From: Flavobacterium soyangense
Lineage (GTDB): Bacteria; Bacteroidota; Bacteroidia; Flavobacteriales; Flavobacteriaceae
Length of the DNA stretch: 64,000 nt
Reading direction: 5' to 3'
Assembly: GCF_015277675.1 (NCBI RefSeq)
Contig: NZ_JADHEC010000003.1
Location: 1 to 64,000 of the forward strand
Below, piece by piece: positions 39,806 to 49,963 of the stretch. Each line of letters opens with the position of its first letter. The stretch's first letter is position 1. A program made the translations under genes and the position numbers. Under the pieces are notes generated by a model that was not told the DNA's origin, searched no databases, and saw nothing but the letters and a program-made list of their open reading frames with translations.

Positions 39806-42009
39806 AAAATTTTATAGTATTCTTTTTTCTTGTTTTCACATTTCTCCCGTCTTTTTCGCAAGACACCATCAAAAGACCAAAAATTGGATTGGTTCTTAGT
39901 GGTGGCGGTGCAAAAGGATTTGCACATATTGGTGTTCTTAAAGTATTGGAAGAGGCAGGAATAAAAATTGATTTTATTGGTGGAACTAGTATGGGAGCTG
40001 TTGTTGGCGGACTTTATGCTTCTGGATATAATGCAACTCAAATAGATTCAATTGTTACGGTGACTAATTTCGACAACTTATTAATTGATTATGTTCCGCG
40101 TTCTTCTAAAAGTTTTTATGAAAAAAGGAATGATGAGTTATATGCTTTGATACTTCCGTTTAATAAATTTAAAATTGAAATACCACAATCGCTTTCAAAA
40201 GGGATGTTTAACTACAATTTATTTAACAGGCTAACTTTGCATGTAAGGCATTTAAGAGATTTTAACCAATTGCCAATTCCTTTTTTATGTATCGCCACTG
40301 ACATTGAATTGGGGAAGGAAGTGGTTTTAAATAAAGGAGTTTTGGCGCAAGCTTTATTTGCCAGTTCAGCATTGCCATCTGTATTTTCGCCAGTAGTAAT
40401 CGACGGGAAACTTTTAGTTGATGGCGGTGTTATCAATAATTATCCAATTGAAGAGATTAGGAAACTTGGAGCGGACATCATCATTGGTGTTGATGTACAA
40501 AGCGGACTGCGGGACAGGGCACAACTTAAAGATGCCACAAAGATTTTATTTCAAATCACGAATCTTCAGATGATTGAAAAAATGAAGATGAATTCGATAA
40601 AAACAGATATTTACATAAAACCGGACATTAAGGATTTTGGGGTAGTATCTTTTGAAAAAGCGAAAGAAATTATTTTAAGGGGAGAAGACGCCGCATTCTC
40701 TGTTTACGAAGAGATTGATAAATTATCGGATAAGTCAAATCCGTATAAAAAACCAAAATTAAAAATTGAATCGGATAGTTTACACATTGTAAACGTTGTT
40801 TGTGATAATTTAGACAATTATTCAAAAGCTTATATCGAAGGGAAATTAAAATTCAAATCAGGAGCTAAAATCAGGTACAAAGATTTAGAAAAAGGAATCA
40901 ATAATCTTGATGCAACACATAATTTTGGAACAGTAACGTATTCATTGGAACAAAATGGATTGGGAGACGACTTGATTCTTAACTTGATTGAAAACCCTGT
41001 AAAAACCTATTTAAAATTTGGACTACATTATGACGGACTCTATAAAAGTGCGGTTTTGGCAAATATCACGAATAAAAAGATGCTTTTTAAAAACGATGTT
41101 GCTTCGTTCGATTTAATAATTGGTGATAATGTGCGATATAATTTAGACTATTATATTGATAATGGATATAATTTGAGTGTTGGGTTTAAATCACAGCTGA
41201 ATCAGTTCAATAAAAATGTTACCAAACAAATCAGTAATTTGCCTCTTACCCAATTAGTAGATGTGAATTCTATAAATATTAATTTTCTGGACTTAACAAA
41301 TCAGCTTTATTTCCAATCTATCTTTGCCCAAAAATTTCTAATAGGTGCGGGTTTTGAACATAAATATCTGAATATAAATTCCGAAACCCTTGCTTCCGCA
41401 AACCCAGTATTTGACATAAGTAATTACGGCAGTGTTTTTGCTTATATGAAATACGACTCTTTTGACAATCAATACTTCCCTACAAAAGGATGGTATCTTA
41501 CAAGTGACATACATAATTATTTGTTTTCTTCTAATTATACCGGAAAGTTCAATCCTTTTTCAATTGTTAAAGCTGATGCAGGATTTGCAGTCAAAATTTT
41601 AAAAAAAGCCACATTCAAGTTTCAAACGGAAGCGGGTTTCTCCATTGGAGACCAAAGCGTTCCTTTTTTTAACTTTGTTTTGGGCGGTTATGGGTTTATC
41701 CCTATAAATAATTTCAGACCTTTTTATGGATATGATTTTTTGAGTCTTGCCGGCAATAGTTATTTAAAATCCTCTGCAACGGTTGACTACGAAATTTTTA
41801 AGAAAAATCATTTGAACTTTACCGCTAATTATGCAAACATAGAAAACAATTTTTTTAATTCTCTTGACTGGATTTCCCTGCCAAAATATTCAGGATATGC
41901 AGTAGGTTATGGTATGGAAACAATAATTGGACCTTTGGAAATTAAATATACTTGGTCTCCGGAAACCAATAAAGGATATACTTTGTTTAGCATTGGGTTT
42001 TGGTTTTAA
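39802..42009 (+). CDS. Patatin-like phospholipase with C-terminal outer-membrane beta barrel
   Basis: The 735-residue protein has a signal peptide (about 1-20, LPSFSQ). The patatin lipase domain (about 27-300) has the oxyanion-hole motif GGGAKG (34-39), the nucleophile Ser63 in GGTSMG and the catalytic Asp208 in DGG. Next comes a POTRA-like segment (about 335-395) and a C-terminal barrel of aromatic-rich strands ending FSIGFWF. This is the PlpD/type V autotransporter-like arrangement, in which the barrel exports or anchors the lipase. The ATG overlaps the uvrC stop, so it is probably translated from the same mRNA. Confidence 0.9.
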   Translation: MKNFIVFFFLVFTFLPSFSQDTIKRPKIGLVLSGGGAKGFAHIGVLKVLEEAGIKIDFIGGTSMGAVVGGLYASGYNATQIDSIVTVTNFDNLLIDYVPRSSKSFYEKRNDELYALILPFNKFKIEIPQSLSKGMFNYNLFNRLTLHVRHLRDFNQLPIPFLCIATDIELGKEVVLNKGVLAQALFASSALPSVFSPVVIDGKLLVDGGVINNYPIEEIRKLGADIIIGVDVQSGLRDRAQLKDATKILFQITNLQMIEKMKMNSIKTDIYIKPDIKDFGVVSFEKAKEIILRGEDAAFSVYEEIDKLSDKSNPYKKPKLKIESDSLHIVNVVCDNLDNYSKAYIEGKLKFKSGAKIRYKDLEKGINNLDATHNFGTVTYSLEQNGLGDDLILNLIENPVKTYLKFGLHYDGLYKSAVLANITNKKMLFKNDVASFDLIIGDNVRYNLDYYIDNGYNLSVGFKSQLNQFNKNVTKQISNLPLTQLVDVNSININFLDLTNQLYFQSIFAQKFLIGAGFEHKYLNINSETLASANPVFDISNYGSVFAYMKYDSFDNQYFPTKGWYLTSDIHNYLFSSNYTGKFNPFSIVKADAGFAVKILKKATFKFQTEAGFSIGDQSVPFFNFVLGGYGFIPINNFRPFYGYDFLSLAGNSYLKSSATVDYEIFKKNHLNFTANYANIENNFFNSLDWISLPKYSGYAVGYGMETIIGPLEIKYTWSPETNKGYTLFSIGFWF

Positions 42010-42180
42010 TTTAGAATTTGAAACTCTTTTAACCCAAAACGATGAAATAAAAATTACGAAGAAGGTTGAAAAAGCAGTTTTTTTTTATACAATATGAAAA
42101 AATAACCAACAAACAGTATTTGTCTTTGCATGCAATGTGTTAAACTTTATTTTTTTTTAAAACATTCTTGATTTATAAAA

Positions 42181-42303
42181 TACCTTTGCACTCGCAAAAA
42201 GGGAAGGGGTGGTTTCCTTCCTGATTTCGTATAAATTTCATAATTTATATTTTTTGGTTAGTTAATAGCATGAATTCTCAGTCATTATTTGACTGAGTTT
42301 TTT
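42181..42303 (+). ncRNA. Candidate small structured RNA or leader
   Basis: TACCTTTG (42181-42188) could be a -7 element. Behind it three hairpins follow in order: GGAAGG/CCTTCC (42202-42221), TATAAATT/AATTTATA (42230-42249) and the intrinsic terminator CTCAGTCA/TGACTGAG with seven T (42277-42303). No open frame of note is present. A separate -7 element for the DUF3108 gene lies downstream, so an independent RNA of about 110 nt is plausible, but no -33 TTG is found. The rest of 42010-42180 is AT-rich and shows nothing I can name. Confidence 0.4.
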
Positions 42304-42304
42304 T
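42277..42304 (+). terminator. Intrinsic terminator before the DUF3108 gene
   Basis: A perfect 8-bp stem, CTCAGTCA (42277-42284) and TGACTGAG (42290-42297), has a 5-base loop and is followed by seven T. It lies about 230 bp after the patatin stop, so it may end the uvrC-patatin transcript or a separate small RNA. Confidence 0.85.
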
Positions 42305-42319
42305 GTTTTAATATATTTG
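42289..42319 (+). promoter_or_regulatory. Promoter of the DUF3108 gene
   Basis: TTG (42289-42291), a 20-base spacer and TATATTTG (42312-42319) match the flavobacterial consensus TTG...TAnnTTTG. The TTG lies inside the right arm of the preceding terminator. The ATG follows 44 bp downstream. Confidence 0.6.
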
Positions 42320-42363
42320 GAACAAAATTTGCTTTTGCAGTTATAAATAGTCCAAATAGAACA

Positions 42364-43137
42364 ATGAAAAAAATAATTTTATTATTAATATTTATTACTG
42401 CTGTAAGCTTTAAATCTCCAAAAGAAGATTCATATACCGTTGGCGAATGGTTTAGATTTCGAATACATTATGGGTTTGTAAATGCTGGTTACGCCACTTT
42501 GGAAGTTAGAGACGCCAGTATAAACGACAAAAATGTTTTTCATGTTATTGGCCGGGGGTACACTACTGGAGTGTCCAAACTTTTTTTTAATGTAAATGAC
42601 TTATATGAAAGTTACATTGATAAGGAAACAGGGAATCCATATCAGTTTGTCAGAAAAATCAACGAAGGAGGCTACACAAAAAATCAAGAAGGATTTTTTA
42701 ATCATTCAGAAAACAATATTCTCGTAAAAGATTATAAACACGCTACAGAAAAAACTGTTTCGATCCCCAAAAACAGTCAGGACATTCTGTCGTCTTTTTA
42801 TTATTTGCGAAATTATCAAAATATTGACAAAATGAAACCGGGAGAATTCGTGGCAATTGATATGTTTTTGGATGATACAATCACTAAATTTAGGTTAAAG
42901 TTTATAGGACGTGAGGATATTACAACTAAATTTGGGCTTATTTCAACAATGATTTTTAGACCATTGGTTCAAACCGGGCGCATTTTCAAAGAAGAAGAAA
43001 GTTTAACTGTTTGGATTTCAGACGATGACAATAAATTACCTATAAGAATAAAAGCAAATCTTCTTGTGGGTTCAATTAAGGCAGATTTAGAAGCTTTCAA
43101 AGGATTAAAATACACTTTTAAAGTAAAAATAAAATAA
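42364..43137 (+). CDS. DUF3108 domain protein, exported
   Basis: Starting at the ATG at 42364 (MKKIILLLIFITAVSF) it has 257 residues with a signal peptide. The DUF3108 pattern is visible: YTVGEWFRFRIHYGFVNAGYATLEV near the N-terminus, DLYESYIDKETGNPYQFVRKINEGGY in the middle and VWISDDDNKLPIRIKANLLVGSIKADL at the end. Family members are periplasmic proteins of unknown function. An upstream extension in the same frame would run through the promoter and terminator, so I reject it. It is followed by the M23 lipoprotein gene on the same strand, with 96 bp between. Confidence 0.8.
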   Translation: MKKIILLLIFITAVSFKSPKEDSYTVGEWFRFRIHYGFVNAGYATLEVRDASINDKNVFHVIGRGYTTGVSKLFFNVNDLYESYIDKETGNPYQFVRKINEGGYTKNQEGFFNHSENNILVKDYKHATEKTVSIPKNSQDILSSFYYLRNYQNIDKMKPGEFVAIDMFLDDTITKFRLKFIGREDITTKFGLISTMIFRPLVQTGRIFKEEESLTVWISDDDNKLPIRIKANLLVGSIKADLEAFKGLKYTFKVKIK

Positions 43138-43233
43138 TAACAATTGATATTCGGTATTCATTTTAACCGTAAAAGAGTTTGAATGGCAACTATAATTCAT
43201 TCAAAAATTGTGACTGTATGAAAAGAAAAATAA

Positions 43234-44469
43234 TTGAATAATATATCCAATTTGAAAAAAGTATTTCTATTTATTATTGTTTCATTTTCAGTGTTTTCTT
43301 GTAAACAATCTGATTCAGTAAGCATAATTCCAGATCAAAAACCACTTCCTGAAATTAATAATTTTGGGTTTAATCTCAATGATTTTAATGTTTTTCACGA
43401 TACCGTTCAAAGAGGTGATACCTTTGGGAGTATAATACAAAATCAAAATCTTGGAGACAAACAGGTTTATGATATTATCGAAAAAGTAAAAGACAGTTTT
43501 GATGTAAGAATTGTTAGAGTTGGAAAACCATTTACTTTTTTAAGGTCAAAAGACCGATATAAAAAACTAGAGGCATTCGTTTATCAGCCTGATAGAGGAA
43601 GTTATTATGTTATTGATTTAAGGGACTCGGTTACAGTCTACAAAAAAACCAGGCCTATCAGAACCAAACAAAGAACAATCACCGGAAAATTAGAGGGTTC
43701 CTTGTCAGAAGCATTAAGCAAGCAAGGTGTTGATGTGGCTTTGGCCAATAGATTGACCAAAGTGTATGCCTGGTCAATTGACTTTTTCAAGTTAAAAAAA
43801 GGAGATAAATTTGGCATCACTTTTACAGAAAGATATATTGATGACACCATTTACGATGGTGTTGATAGTTTAAAAGCTGCATTTTTTGAATATAAAGGGA
43901 AATTAATATACGCCTTTCCATTTGCTCAAAATCCAAATTCAGAAAAATTGGATTATTATGATGATGAAGGAAAAGCACTTAAGAATTTTTTCCTAAAAGC
44001 ACCACTCAAATTTGTGAATATTACATCTCATTTTACGCAACATAGGTTTCATCCCGTACAAATGATATGGAAAGCGCACAAAGGAACCGATTATGCTGCG
44101 CCAACTGGAACGCCAATTATGACAACTGCTGCCGGAATTGTGGAACAAACGGGTTATACGGCAGGAAACGGAAACTTTGTTAAAGTAAAACACGATAAAA
44201 CTTATTCTACGCAATATTTGCATATGTCAAGGATATTGGTTCGTAAAGGACAAAGAGTTGCTCAGGGAAGCATTATCGGGAAAGTAGGAAGCACAGGTCT
44301 GGCAACGGGGCCTCATGTTTGTTACCGATTTTGGAAAAACGGAGTTCAAGTGGATGCGCTAAAATTAAAATTGCCCAATTCTCAACCTATGGACAGGAAA
44401 AACTTACCCCGATTCATGTCGCAAATGCAACCTTTAAAAAGAGAATTAGACAGCATCGCCAATTTATAA
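43234..44469 (+). CDS. M23-family peptidase, lipoprotein
   Basis: The 411-residue protein uses a TTG start at 43234; no in-frame ATG precedes the signal sequence. The N-terminus is a lipoprotein signal with lipobox FSVFSC (Cys23). A LysM/OapA-like region (about 48-100, DTVQRGDTFGSIIQ) is followed by the C-terminal LytM domain (about 265-385). Zinc ligands are His282 and Asp286 in HKGTD, and the last motif reads GPHVCYRF, so the second His of the usual HxH is Cys363. His330 lies in QYLHMSR. It probably cuts or remodels peptidoglycan cross-links from an envelope anchor. Confidence 0.86.
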   Translation: MNNISNLKKVFLFIIVSFSVFSCKQSDSVSIIPDQKPLPEINNFGFNLNDFNVFHDTVQRGDTFGSIIQNQNLGDKQVYDIIEKVKDSFDVRIVRVGKPFTFLRSKDRYKKLEAFVYQPDRGSYYVIDLRDSVTVYKKTRPIRTKQRTITGKLEGSLSEALSKQGVDVALANRLTKVYAWSIDFFKLKKGDKFGITFTERYIDDTIYDGVDSLKAAFFEYKGKLIYAFPFAQNPNSEKLDYYDDEGKALKNFFLKAPLKFVNITSHFTQHRFHPVQMIWKAHKGTDYAAPTGTPIMTTAAGIVEQTGYTAGNGNFVKVKHDKTYSTQYLHMSRILVRKGQRVAQGSIIGKVGSTGLATGPHVCYRFWKNGVQVDALKLKLPNSQPMDRKNLPRFMSQMQPLKRELDSIANL

Positions 44470-44514
44470 TTCTAAAAACAGTTATTTAACTGCTTTCAAC
44501 GAAATAAAATAGCA

Positions 44515-44548
44515 TTGTTTATTTTACAAACTAAATAGTGTAAATTTG
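44515..44548 (+). promoter_or_regulatory. Promoter of pgi
   Basis: TTG (44515-44517), a 23-base spacer and TAAATTTG (44541-44548) fit the flavobacterial promoter pattern. The -7 element ends 23 bp before the ATG. Confidence 0.55.
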
Positions 44549-44571
44549 CACCTTCAAAAATAAAATTAACA

Positions 44572-46215
44572 ATGGCATTACAAAATACAAACCCCACTAC
44601 CACATTAGCTTGGCAAAAACTTCAGAAACATTTTAACGAAATGCAAAATGCTTCTATGTCAGTAATGTTTAATGAAGACAATACAAGAACATCACAATTT
44701 CATTTGCTATGGAATGATTTTTTAGTAGATTATTCTAAGAATATCATCAACAAGGAGACGATGGATTTGTTACTTGAATTAGCAAACGAAACACAGTTAA
44801 AAGACGCAATTGCTAAATATTTTGATGGTGATATCATCAATCAAACCGAAAACAGGGCAGTTTTACATACTGCATTGCGCGCTAAGGAAACTTCAATTAT
44901 AAAAGTTGACGGAGAAAATGTAATTCCAGAAGTTTTCGAAGTTAAAAACAAAATTAAAACTTTTACAAATGAAGTTTTAATCGGAGACAGAAAAGGATAT
45001 ACAGGAAAACCATTTACGGATATCGTTAATATTGGTATTGGCGGTTCAGATCTAGGTCCGGTGATGGTTGTAGAAGCTTTAGAATATTATAAAAATCATT
45101 TAAACGTTCATTTTGTGTCAAATGTAGATGGTGATCACGTAAATGAAGTCATTAAAAAACTTAATCCAGAAACTACACTTTTTGTTATTGTTTCCAAAAC
45201 ATTTACAACTCAGGAAACATTGACTAATTCTGAAACCATTAGAGAGTGGTTTTTGAAATCAGCAAAACAGGAAGATGTTGCGAAACATTTTGTTGCGGTT
45301 TCAACCAATATTCAGAAAGTAACCGAATTTGGAATTAATCCTGAGAATGTTTTTCCAATGTGGGATTGGGTTGGTGGACGATTTTCATTGTGGAGCGCCG
45401 TTGGACTTTCCATAAGTTTGGCTGTTGGGTTTGATAATTTTGATAATTTATTAGCTGGTGCAAATGAAATGGATGAACATTTCAAAACTGCCGATTTCGA
45501 TAAAAACATTCCTGTAGTTTTGGCCTTGTTGAGTATTTGGTACAACAATTTTTTCGGATCTGAAAGTGAAGCGTTGATTCCATACACACAATATTTACAA
45601 AAATTGGCTCCTTATTTACAGCAAGGAACTATGGAAAGCAATGGAAAAAGTATAGGGCGTGACGGAAAACCTGTCGATTATCAAACAGGAACTATTATTT
45701 GGGGCGAACCAGGCACTAATGCGCAACATGCGTTCTTTCAATTGATTCATCAAGGAACCAAGCTGATCCCAACGGATTTTATTGGATTTGTAAAGCCATT
45801 GTATGGAAATGAAGACCATCACAGCAAATTGATGTCGAACTTTTTTGCACAAACCGAAGCATTAATGAATGGTAAAACAAAGGAAAAAGTTCAAGCTGAA
45901 TTCGACAAACAGGGACTTACTGAAGAAAAAGCAAAATTTCTTTTACCATTTAAAGTCTTCAGCGGAAACAAACCAACGAATACAATTCTAATACAAAAAT
46001 TGACTCCAAAGACTTTGGGTTCTTTGGTTGCATTATATGAACATAAGATTTTTGTTCAGGGAATTGTTTGGAACATTTTTAGTTATGATCAATGGGGAGT
46101 TGAACTTGGCAAGCAATTGGCCAATTCAATTCTTGATGAAATACAGTCTAAAAGGGTAAATTCCCATGATAGTTCAACAGCGTTTTTATTGAACCACTTT
46201 TTGAAGAATAAATAA
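44572..46215 (+). CDS. pgi: Glucose-6-phosphate isomerase
   Basis: The 547-residue enzyme interconverts glucose 6-phosphate and fructose 6-phosphate. Family signatures are present: [15 protein letters not shown] with the phosphate loop, [37 protein letters not shown], and the later [39 protein letters not shown] with the catalytic Glu and His. Length matches the long bacterial and eukaryotic form. It is monocistronic between its own promoter and a terminator. Confidence 0.97.
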   Translation: MALQNTNPTTTLAWQKLQKHFNEMQNASMSVMFNEDNTRTSQFHLLWNDFLVDYSKNIINKETMDLLLELANETQLKDAIAKYFDGDIINQTENRAVLHTALRAKETSIIKVDGENVIPEVFEVKNKIKTFTNEVLIGDRKGYTGKPFTDIVNIGIGGSDLGPVMVVEALEYYKNHLNVHFVSNVDGDHVNEVIKKLNPETTLFVIVSKTFTTQETLTNSETIREWFLKSAKQEDVAKHFVAVSTNIQKVTEFGINPENVFPMWDWVGGRFSLWSAVGLSISLAVGFDNFDNLLAGANEMDEHFKTADFDKNIPVVLALLSIWYNNFFGSESEALIPYTQYLQKLAPYLQQGTMESNGKSIGRDGKPVDYQTGTIIWGEPGTNAQHAFFQLIHQGTKLIPTDFIGFVKPLYGNEDHHSKLMSNFFAQTEALMNGKTKEKVQAEFDKQGLTEEKAKFLLPFKVFSGNKPTNTILIQKLTPKTLGSLVALYEHKIFVQGIVWNIFSYDQWGVELGKQLANSILDEIQSKRVNSHDSSTAFLLNHFLKNK

Positions 46216-46247
46216 TCAGTATTTTTGATTTATTGTTTTGGATATTG

Positions 46248-46277
46248 CCCTGATTTTTTATAAATCGGGGTTTTTTT
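46248..46277 (+). terminator. Terminator of pgi
   Basis: CCCTGATTT (46248-46256) pairs with AAATCGGGG (46262-46270) with one G-T pair and is followed by seven T. The rest of the 320-bp gap to 46535 is AT-rich and holds only the Oar promoter region, with a direct repeat of CTTAAC near 46460-46475. Confidence 0.85.
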
Positions 46278-46496
46278 ATGTTAAAAATTGTGAAAAAGTT
46301 TAGTTTTGCTTCATTAATCTTGATTTACATGGCTTGTATCTCTTTGTAAGTTTATAAAATTAACAACTAAAATTATATTAAATCATTTTATTTATTATTT
46401 TTTTATGAAATAATTATAAAATTCTTTTTTAAAAAGCAAGTCTCTAAAAAGTACCTATCCTTAACGTTATCTTAACTTTTTGTAGAAGGAATGTTA

Positions 46497-46504
46497 TACT
46501 TTTG
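46497..46504 (+). promoter_or_regulatory. -7 element of the Oar-like receptor gene
   Basis: TACTTTTG matches TAnnTTTG, 31 bp before the ATG. A TTG at 46480-46482 is only 14 bases upstream, which is short for a -33 box. Confidence 0.45.
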
Positions 46505-46535
46505 CAAAAATAAATTAACTAAACAAAAAACAAAA

Positions 46536-49500
46536 ATGAAAAAAGTTACATTCCTTTTTATTTTTTTTCTGTCCGTTGTTAGTTATTCCCAAGTTACAAC
46601 TTCAGGAATTTCTGGAACGGTAAAGTCAAATTCAGGAGAAAGACTCGTTGGCGCAAGTGTTGAAGCAATTCACCAACCAACAGGTACAAAGTATTTTGCC
46701 ACAACTGATGGAAAAGGTGGATTTTCAATCCCAGCCATTAAACCAGGGGGACCTTATGTTGTTAAGGTAACTTATGTGGGATTTAAACGCACTGAAATTA
46801 CAGATATTAATGCTCCATTGGGGAACGATGTGAATTTAAATGTTGTTGCTGAAAGCGAATCAAGTGAACTAAAAGAAGTTGTTGTTAATAAAACAAATTC
46901 CAATAGTATTATTTCAAAAGATAAGTCGGGGGCATCGCAACAATTCTCTAACAGACAAATCAATTCGATTCCGGTGTTAGGATCTAGATCTATCAATTCG
47001 ATCACGAAATACAATGCAAATGCAGGCGCTGGAGGATCTTTTGGAGGTCAGGATTCCAGATTAAACAATTTTACAATTGATGGATCTGTATTTAACAATG
47101 GCTTTGGTTTAGGTAATGATGCACAAGCTGGAGGAAGGACAGGATCAACTGCCATTTCCCTTGATGCAATAGATCAACTACAGGTAAATGTAGCTCCTTT
47201 TGATGTGCGTCAATCTGGTTTTACAGGTTCTGGAATCAATGCCGTAACAAGAAGTGGAACAAATGAATTTGAAGGATCGGTATATAATTCATTTCGTAAT
47301 AACGGAAAAAATTATGTAGGGACTAGAGCTGGCGATGTGACAATTAAACCATCAAATTTTAGCGAAAAAATTTGGGGAGCTCGATTCGGAGCGCCAATTA
47401 TTAAAAACAAATTATTCTTCTTTGGAAATTTTGAAAATGTAGACGGTGTGAAGCCTGCCCATACTTGGACTTCAACTGGCTCTGCTCAACCATCAGGACA
47501 AATTTCTGCACCTACATTTGCTCAATTACAAGACCTTTCTGATTTTGTGCAACAAAAACTAAATTATACTACTGGTCCATGGGAAAATTATGATGCCGTA
47601 AATACATCGAGAAAATACTTGGTTAGATTAGACTGGAATATCAATGATAATAATAAATTATCTGTTAGATATGTACACCATGATTCTTCGGCAGACCAAG
47701 TAATTTCTAATTCGTATGTTGGGAATAGTCTTGGAAACAGGATTGGAGTAAATGCACTTGCATACAAAAATAGTGGTTATGTTATTCAAGATAATACTCG
47801 TTCAGCTGTTGTAGAATTAAATAGTAAATTATCCGAAAAATGGCATAATAATTTTATTGGAGGTTATGATAAACAGCTTGAAAATAGAGGTTTACAAGGA
47901 ACTTTATTTCCTACTATTGACATCAAATCTTCTGCGGCAAGCACAAATGATTTTATCACTTTAGGTTTAGATCCTTTTACGCAAGGAAACAAATTAGATT
48001 ATTCTACTTTACACTTTACGGATAATATTACAGGTTTTTTTGGTAAACATACTCTTGTTTTTGGTGCTAATTTTGAAAATTTCAAATCTAACAATTCTTT
48101 TTTCCCAGGATCTAACGGAGCTTATACTTTTAACTCAATAGCTGAATTTAAGGCTGCTGTGAACGAATCAGTAGCGAATAATTTTAAGCCAACCACCACT
48201 AATTTGCCGGCTGCTTTTCAATTTAGATATTCAGCATTGCCGGGAAATGCAGAGCCACTTCAAATATTAAAAACTACTAAGGTAGATGCGTATGCACAGG
48301 ACAACATTAAAGTAAGTGATAAATTAAAAGTAACTGTAGGAATTCGTGCCTCAAGAGTTTCTTTTGAAAACACGGCACTTGAAAACCCTGTGGTAAATGC
48401 ATTAACTTTCGCTGGTGGAGAGAAACTAAGCACAGGAACGATAGCAAAAACTCAAATTTTGCTTGAGCCAAGAGTTGGTTTTAATTTAGACTTAAAAGGA
48501 GATGCTTCAACTCTAATTCGTGGAGGATCAGGTATTTTTACAGGTCGCCCTCCTTTTGTATTCCTCTCTAATGCTATTGGTAACAATGGGGTTCTTACAG
48601 GTTTTATTGATGCAAGAAATACTGGAGCAATTACAACAGGTAATGGAACGATTCCTTATGGATTTACTCCAAATCCAGGACAATATTTTACACCTGCAAC
48701 AGCAACTTTGCCAACAACATTGGATTTAGCGTTTACAGATAGGAATTTTAAATTTCCACAGGTTTGGAAAACAGATTTAGCTGTAGACCAAAAACTACCT
48801 TTTGGTTTTGTGGGTACTATTGAAGGGATTTATAGTCAAAACTTAAATGCGATTAATTACCGTAACGCTAATCTAGATGTACCAGTAGCAGCTTCAACAT
48901 TTATAGGTGCAGATCAAAGACCAATATATGCCAGAACTGATAATGGAGTTCGTGTTAATGATAATGTCTCTAACGCAATCGTACTTGATAACACTAATAA
49001 AGGTTATTTTTATTCAGCAACTTTTAAATTAGAATATCCTTATAAAAATGGAATTTGGGGTTCAATTGCATATACGCATTCTGGAGCTTATGATTTATTG
49101 TCAGCAGGATCTGTTGCCGCAAGTTCTTGGACAGCTGCAAGATCTGTAAATGGTAATAATGATCTTCCGTTAACCGCTTCTAATAACAATACACCTAATA
49201 GGTTAGTTGGAATTATAGGTTACAAAATTAAATATGGAGGAACTTATGGTGGTGCAACTTCAATTAATCTGGGTTATATAGGAGAACAAACAGGAACTTT
49301 TTCTTATGCCTATAGTGGAGACTTGAATGGAGATAGAGTGTCTAATAATGATTTGCTTTATGTGCCTAATACGAGCACTGAAACTAGATTTCAGCCACTT
49401 ACGGTTGTTAGTAAAGGAGTAACTACAGTTTATACCGAGTTGCAACAACAACAAGCCTTTGATGCTTACATCAATCAAGACAAATATTTATCAACAAGGA

Positions 49501-49859
49501 GAGGTCAATATGTCGAAAGAAACGGTGCAATACTACCAATATTACACAAAATAGACCTTTCGATAACGCAAGATTTTTTCATTAAAATCAAAGGGAAAAA
49601 CAACAGCTTTCAATTTAGAGCTGATATACTAAACTTTACAAATTTAATAAATAAAGATTGGGGAGTTTCTCAAAGAGCTACTAATTCTAACGTGTTGAAT
49701 TTTAGAACAGTAACTGCTAACGTTCCTTATTTTCAATTGGCAACTCAAACTGATGCCTCAGGAAATGCTTTCTTAATAAAAGATACATTCCAAAAAAATG
49801 CTTCTGTATTTGATGTTTGGCAAGCACAATTTACGTTAAGATATATTTTTGGTAAATAA
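46536..49859 (+). CDS. Oar-like TonB-dependent outer-membrane receptor
   Basis: Starting at the ATG at 46536 (MKKVTFLFIFFLSVVSYSQ) it has 1107 residues and a signal peptide. A carboxypeptidase-like regulatory domain follows (about 22-105, GISGTVKSNSGERLVGASVEA). The plug domain contains RQINSIPVLGSRSINSITKYNANAGAGGSFGGQDSRLNNFTIDGS, and a large barrel ends in the aromatic strand FTLRYIFGK. The plug region SGINAVTRSGTNEFEGSVY is typical of Oar-type proteins, which in Bacteroidota transport or secrete unknown ligands. It has its own promoter and a terminator behind it. Confidence 0.92.
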   Translation: MKKVTFLFIFFLSVVSYSQVTTSGISGTVKSNSGERLVGASVEAIHQPTGTKYFATTDGKGGFSIPAIKPGGPYVVKVTYVGFKRTEITDINAPLGNDVNLNVVAESESSELKEVVVNKTNSNSIISKDKSGASQQFSNRQINSIPVLGSRSINSITKYNANAGAGGSFGGQDSRLNNFTIDGSVFNNGFGLGNDAQAGGRTGSTAISLDAIDQLQVNVAPFDVRQSGFTGSGINAVTRSGTNEFEGSVYNSFRNNGKNYVGTRAGDVTIKPSNFSEKIWGARFGAPIIKNKLFFFGNFENVDGVKPAHTWTSTGSAQPSGQISAPTFAQLQDLSDFVQQKLNYTTGPWENYDAVNTSRKYLVRLDWNINDNNKLSVRYVHHDSSADQVISNSYVGNSLGNRIGVNALAYKNSGYVIQDNTRSAVVELNSKLSEKWHNNFIGGYDKQLENRGLQGTLFPTIDIKSSAASTNDFITLGLDPFTQGNKLDYSTLHFTDNITGFFGKHTLVFGANFENFKSNNSFFPGSNGAYTFNSIAEFKAAVNESVANNFKPTTTNLPAAFQFRYSALPGNAEPLQILKTTKVDAYAQDNIKVSDKLKVTVGIRASRVSFENTALENPVVNALTFAGGEKLSTGTIAKTQILLEPRVGFNLDLKGDASTLIRGGSGIFTGRPPFVFLSNAIGNNGVLTGFIDARNTGAITTGNGTIPYGFTPNPGQYFTPATATLPTTLDLAFTDRNFKFPQVWKTDLAVDQKLPFGFVGTIEGIYSQNLNAINYRNANLDVPVAASTFIGADQRPIYARTDNGVRVNDNVSNAIVLDNTNKGYFYSATFKLEYPYKNGIWGSIAYTHSGAYDLLSAGSVAASSWTAARSVNGNNDLPLTASNNNTPNRLVGIIGYKIKYGGTYGGATSINLGYIGEQTGTFSYAYSGDLNGDRVSNNDLLYVPNTSTETRFQPLTVVSKGVTTVYTELQQQQAFDAYINQDKYLSTRRGQYVERNGAILPILHKIDLSITQDFFIKIKGKNNSFQFRADILNFTNLINKDWGVSQRATNSNVLNFRTVTANVPYFQLATQTDASGNAFLIKDTFQKNASVFDVWQAQFTLRYIFGK

Positions 49860-49882
49860 TTTAATAAGTTATTAGCTATTCA

Positions 49883-49920
49883 AAAACCTCACTTGATTTT
49901 GTCAAGTTGAGGTTTTTTTT
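49883..49920 (+). terminator. Terminator of the Oar-like gene
   Basis: AAAACCTCACTTGA (49883-49896) pairs with TCAAGTTGAGGTTTT, one base unmatched, and is followed by eight T. Confidence 0.85.
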
Positions 49921-49963
49921 ATGCCTTTTTTTATTTATATTTGTTGAAACAAAAAAATATTTT

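Noticed and set aside
42181..42303. 6S RNA
   Set aside because: The three short separate hairpins do not form the single long bulged stem expected of 6S RNA.
42289..42363. N-terminal extension of the DUF3108 protein
   Set aside because: It would begin inside a terminator hairpin and cross the -7 element. The ATG at 42364 starts a normal signal peptide.
49907..49963. Extension of the small membrane protein upstream of 49964
   Set aside because: It would start within the terminator of the receptor gene and adds a Phe-rich stretch with no conserved character.
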